Source of the DNA: Progne subis subis
Taxonomy: Eukaryota > Chordata > Aves > Passeriformes > Hirundinidae
NCBI GenBank assembly: GCA_022316685.1
Contig: JAKJHU010000136.1
Coordinates: 558,001-622,000 of the forward strand
Direction: 5' to 3'
DNA: 64,000 nucleotides
Positions within the stretch are counted from its first letter, which is position 1, and each line of letters begins with the position of its first letter. The notes under the pieces are model-generated. The model worked only from the letters and a program-made list of their open reading frames with translations, did no database searches and was not told the DNA's origin. Positions 61,101 to 64,000 of the stretch are shown piece by piece. A program made the position numbers and the translations under genes.

Positions 61101-64000
61101 GGTTGATCGTAAATTGGAGTGTCTATGCAAATGAAGTAAATAATTAAAAACTCCAAGAACAGCACTGACTAGGTGGTTGATGGCTGGCAATTATAAATGC
61201 TGAATTTTTAATATGCATACATCTAAGGAACCAGTAAAAATTAGCTCCTAGACTAATGGACTTGCCTTTCTTCCAAGGCAGAATTTTAATGAGAGCATTA
61301 TTTATAGCAGATACCAAGAACGAGCATTTTCTTGCTCAGTCTCATTTGTTCCTTGCTGGCACTTTATTCATTAACCTCTGAACTTCTCTAGAGAAGAATA
61401 ATGCCCTACACAGTGGAGGGCAAAGATCAGCCTGACCCCCTGAAATTAGTCACGGGTCGGGTATTGTTAAGAGAGTTACCTCTTCTAACAAACAATATTC
61501 ATAAAACCCCATTGGTGATATGTCCTCATTTCCTGCTGGTTTCTGGGTCATTTATCTGCACTCACTGAAGAGAAAATGAACAGAATGTGGTGTCTTGTAG
61601 TGCAGAGCTTCTTGTGCCATCTTGTCTTGTACTGCGCAACACCATGAAATTTTAGAAGTTTTATTTGAAAATTTACAGAACTGGAATGCAGGTTATAGGT
61701 TACGTGCATTTTAAAGGGCTTTATATGCTTTCCTTTTGAGCTTCTTTTTGTTAAATGTTTTTGTTATGTTAATTTTTTTCTAATTTAAGAAAAAACACTT
61801 GTCTGTCTTTTGGTAATCAGAAAAGCTTCGGCTTAAATTGAAAAGCACAAAACCAATGAAATTAGTAAAAGATCTTTATTTCTTAGATCAAGAGACAACT
61901 GTGTGTGCTGACCCTAGTGATGAAGGAGACAGGAAAGGAGAACAAGCAGAAATGAAAATAGTATGTGGGGAGGTTGTAATCCAACCCAAATGAAAGCATT
62001 TTATCAAATAAGGTGCTTTTCATCTAAAAAAGATATATAATTTTTTGCCTTTGCCTTCGGAAAAGACAAAGCTGAGTTTGTACTTCATTCTTTGCAAATC
62101 AAAATCATTTTGAAAGCGTTCACCTGCGAAGTTCTTTTAATGATGTTCTTGAACTTGGGTGTTCAAATGGCTGAGCCCAGAGAAGATGTCTGCATAAGAA
62201 GTATCATTTAATTTGGAAGATGCCTGAACCTTGCTATGGAGCAGAGGTTTTGATGTGCATGTGTAATGCAGATCATTTCTTTTCTGAATTAATTTTTAAA
62301 CCTCTTTGGGTTTTGACAGTAATATCTGCCTTGAGATATGTCTGTGCATCTTAGGAAGTTGTCAGATCCATGTCTGACTCGGGAACTGTTTGATCTTGCT
62401 CATACAGGAGGGGGTTTGGGAACGTTGGTAACTTTCCATCACCTTTAAGAGGATACAAAGTGAATGGACATCTGACTGCATGTGATGGCACCATACAAGG
62501 TGTCAAAATGCATTCCCTGTATTTTTGCTATGAATAGCAAGTTTAAACTGGAGCACGTGAAATAATAGTGGGGACAGCAGAGTAACTGTTCAGGAAGAGA
62601 ACTTTCCTCACTTGCAGCTGATTTTGTGTGGAATTGGATGAGAAAACTGGAGCAGAGGGCCCAGGGCACAGCACTTCCCAGGATGGCAGGTTGCAACTGG
62701 GACAGAAAAGAAGTTCTCTTGTCCAGTGTTACTTGAGTGGCCTGAAGGTGACTGGGAAAATGAGAACTCTCAGCCATGAATTCTCCCATCAGTTCCTGTG
62801 TTTGAAGCACATCAGGGCTGGTAACTCTCAGGGAAAATCTCCTGTGCAAAACCAGCCAAGGTAGCTTTGCAGTGCTGTGTGAAGGTCTGAATGAACTGAA
62901 CTTCTGAAGTGCTCCTCTGGTTTTCCCTTCCCTGCCCTCGTCCTGCTGGAGTAGCTCCAAGGTGTGTTTGTTTTCCATGTCTGAGCACAAAACTTCTCCC
63001 CTAAGGCTACTACATGTGCCTGAGCTGGCACTTGATTTCCAGTCTTTCTGCCCTGCTCTTGAATTTGCAGGCATTTCCTGAAGGTGTGCTTGTTTCACTC
63101 ATTACACACAGTTCCACTGGAATTCCAGCTCTGAAAATCCTGGCCATTTTCTCTAACGAAGGATGAGTAAGAGAGTGTCAACATCTTTCATAACAGCTGC
63201 TGGAGAACTTTAGAAGACAAAACTTTGCAGGGTCTCCCTCGCATGATTCAGTTCAAATTCCTGTGCTTTCCTCAGGTTCAGGTATTCACCAGAAGCACAC
63301 ACAGCTCCCAAAGGTATTGTTAGTCCATGTGGGAGCCCCGTGCCCTGCACAGTTCCCCCGGGAACATATTGTGAATGCAGGGAATTGGTGCCTGCCTGTG
63401 TCTTGGAGCCCCTTCTCCAGCCTTGGCTCTTCCCTGCCTGCAGTTCACATGGGCCAGGGGCTCCTCCCACTTAAGGGTTTGTCCCCCAGCCCAAATTTGT
63501 GCCTTAGCCTGACCCAGCTTTGTTGTGTGCCTGCTGTGTGGGCAATAACATGCCCAGATTTTATCGGACGTGCCCTGTTCTCCAAGGATGTCTGCAGAGA
63601 AGACCTTTCAAAAAGAATCTGGGAAGTGATTCCCTGACAGATCTCTGCGCAGATGAAGCCACGTGTGGTTCCTGGAGGGAGCCCTTTCATCCACCAGCCG
63701 TTCCAGATGCCGGTGAGAACCACTCTGCTCCCATTTGAACTGGGGGCTTTTCAAGTTGTCTCTTGTATTTCATGTCTCCTCTGATTATTACATCTTTATC
63801 CCTTCTGTCTTGAAAGATTTGTGGCCTTTTGTAACTTCATGTCCTTTCTCCCCATCCATGAGGACTTCTTTTCCCTAGAAATACTGAATATATTTCAGAA
63901 AGTCAAAGTGGAAAGCTTTTGTTTTGCCCTCAACCAGCTGAGGGCTTGGCAGCTACAGTCTCCAAAGCAGTGGGAATGTGAGGAAAGAAAATATAATGGC

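Larger units (their letters stand above)
1..64000 (+). other. SPAG16: SPAG16 gene, internal portion (three exons, four introns or intron parts)
   Basis: The whole window lies inside one plus-strand gene. Three exons with matching reading phases (1313-1456, 21136-21321, 43053-43179) encode consecutive WD40 repeats in the order and sequence expected of SPAG16 (PF20). In this family the protein sits in the central apparatus of the 9+2 axoneme and helps hold the two central microtubules together, and the WD repeats form its carboxy-terminal half. Only 152 complete residues are visible here; no start codon, stop codon, promoter or 3' end is present. Very long introns are known for vertebrate SPAG16, and the 19.7 and 21.7 kb introns here fit. 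I see no second gene on either strand. That the gene covers both window edges is inferred from exon A opening and exon C ending at splice sites rather than at start or stop codons. Confidence 0.85.
43180..64000 (+). other. SPAG16: 5' part of the next SPAG16 intron, at least 20.8 kb
   Basis: This stretch starts at the exon C donor and runs off the window. I searched it by eye for the next WD40 blade (a QS.YGHM-like start followed by WD-type residues) and found none. It is the most element-rich part of the window: a solo LTR (45141-45842), CR1 fragments (49660-49741, 50077-50255, 54518-54562), an LTR-like block (about 50446-51818), an LTR (54573-55009), a 30-T run, a 45-A run, a G run and an (ATAAT)n array. 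GC-richer stretches at about 60180-61050 and 62850-63720 hold chance reading frames only. Stretches 46250-46700, 48000-49200, 52300-54300, 55050-58050 and 58200-60100 show nothing I can name, apart from an AT-rich block at 57540-57670. Confidence 0.75.

Noticed and set aside
62448..63098. 217-codon minus-strand open frame
   Set aside because: No recognisable family, no repeats or motifs, and overlapping frames on both strands are equally open in this GC-richer stretch.

Overview
The window looks like vertebrate, most likely avian, nuclear DNA: AT-rich, almost without coding sequence, and holding short 3'-end pieces of CR1 retroposons and LTRs that resemble endogenous-retrovirus families I associate with songbird genomes. 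A passerine is my best guess. It rests on recognised sequence style, not on a database search.

Only one gene is supported. Three short plus-strand exons (1313-1456, 21136-21321, 43053-43179) join in frame across canonical AG/GT splice sites. They encode 152 complete residues of a WD40 propeller that closely match SPAG16, the vertebrate orthologue of Chlamydomonas PF20, a central-apparatus protein of motile cilia and sperm flagella. The internal introns are about 19.7 and 21.7 kb. The introns running off each end are at least 1.3 kb (left) and 20.8 kb (right). The amino-terminal part of the protein and the remaining carboxy-terminal WD repeats lie outside the window.

Layout: 1-1312, end of an intron with an 18-bp perfect inverted repeat; 1313-1456, exon A; 1457-21135, intron with T-rich tracts, a 12-bp inverted repeat and a decayed CR1/L3-type LINE (about 19.56-20.35 kb); 21136-21321, exon B; 21322-43052, intron with a probable minus-strand LTR (about 33.5-33.9 kb) and long A/T tracts; 43053-43179, exon C; 43180-64000, intron enriched in mobile elements. 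That last intron holds a complete solo LTR with a perfect 5-bp target duplication (45141-45842), three CR1 3' fragments, an LTR-like block (about 50.4-51.8 kb), an LTR with 9-bp terminal inverted repeats (54573-55009) and an (ATAAT)n microsatellite (58091-58152).

The remaining open reading frames lack domain resemblance, splice context or low-complexity-free composition, and I treat them as chance. I found no operon, CRISPR array, tRNA, rRNA or other recognisable RNA gene, and no convincing undescribed biological system. The best leads are the dated mobile-element insertions, the inverted repeats and a few AT-rich intronic blocks that could be conserved enhancers.
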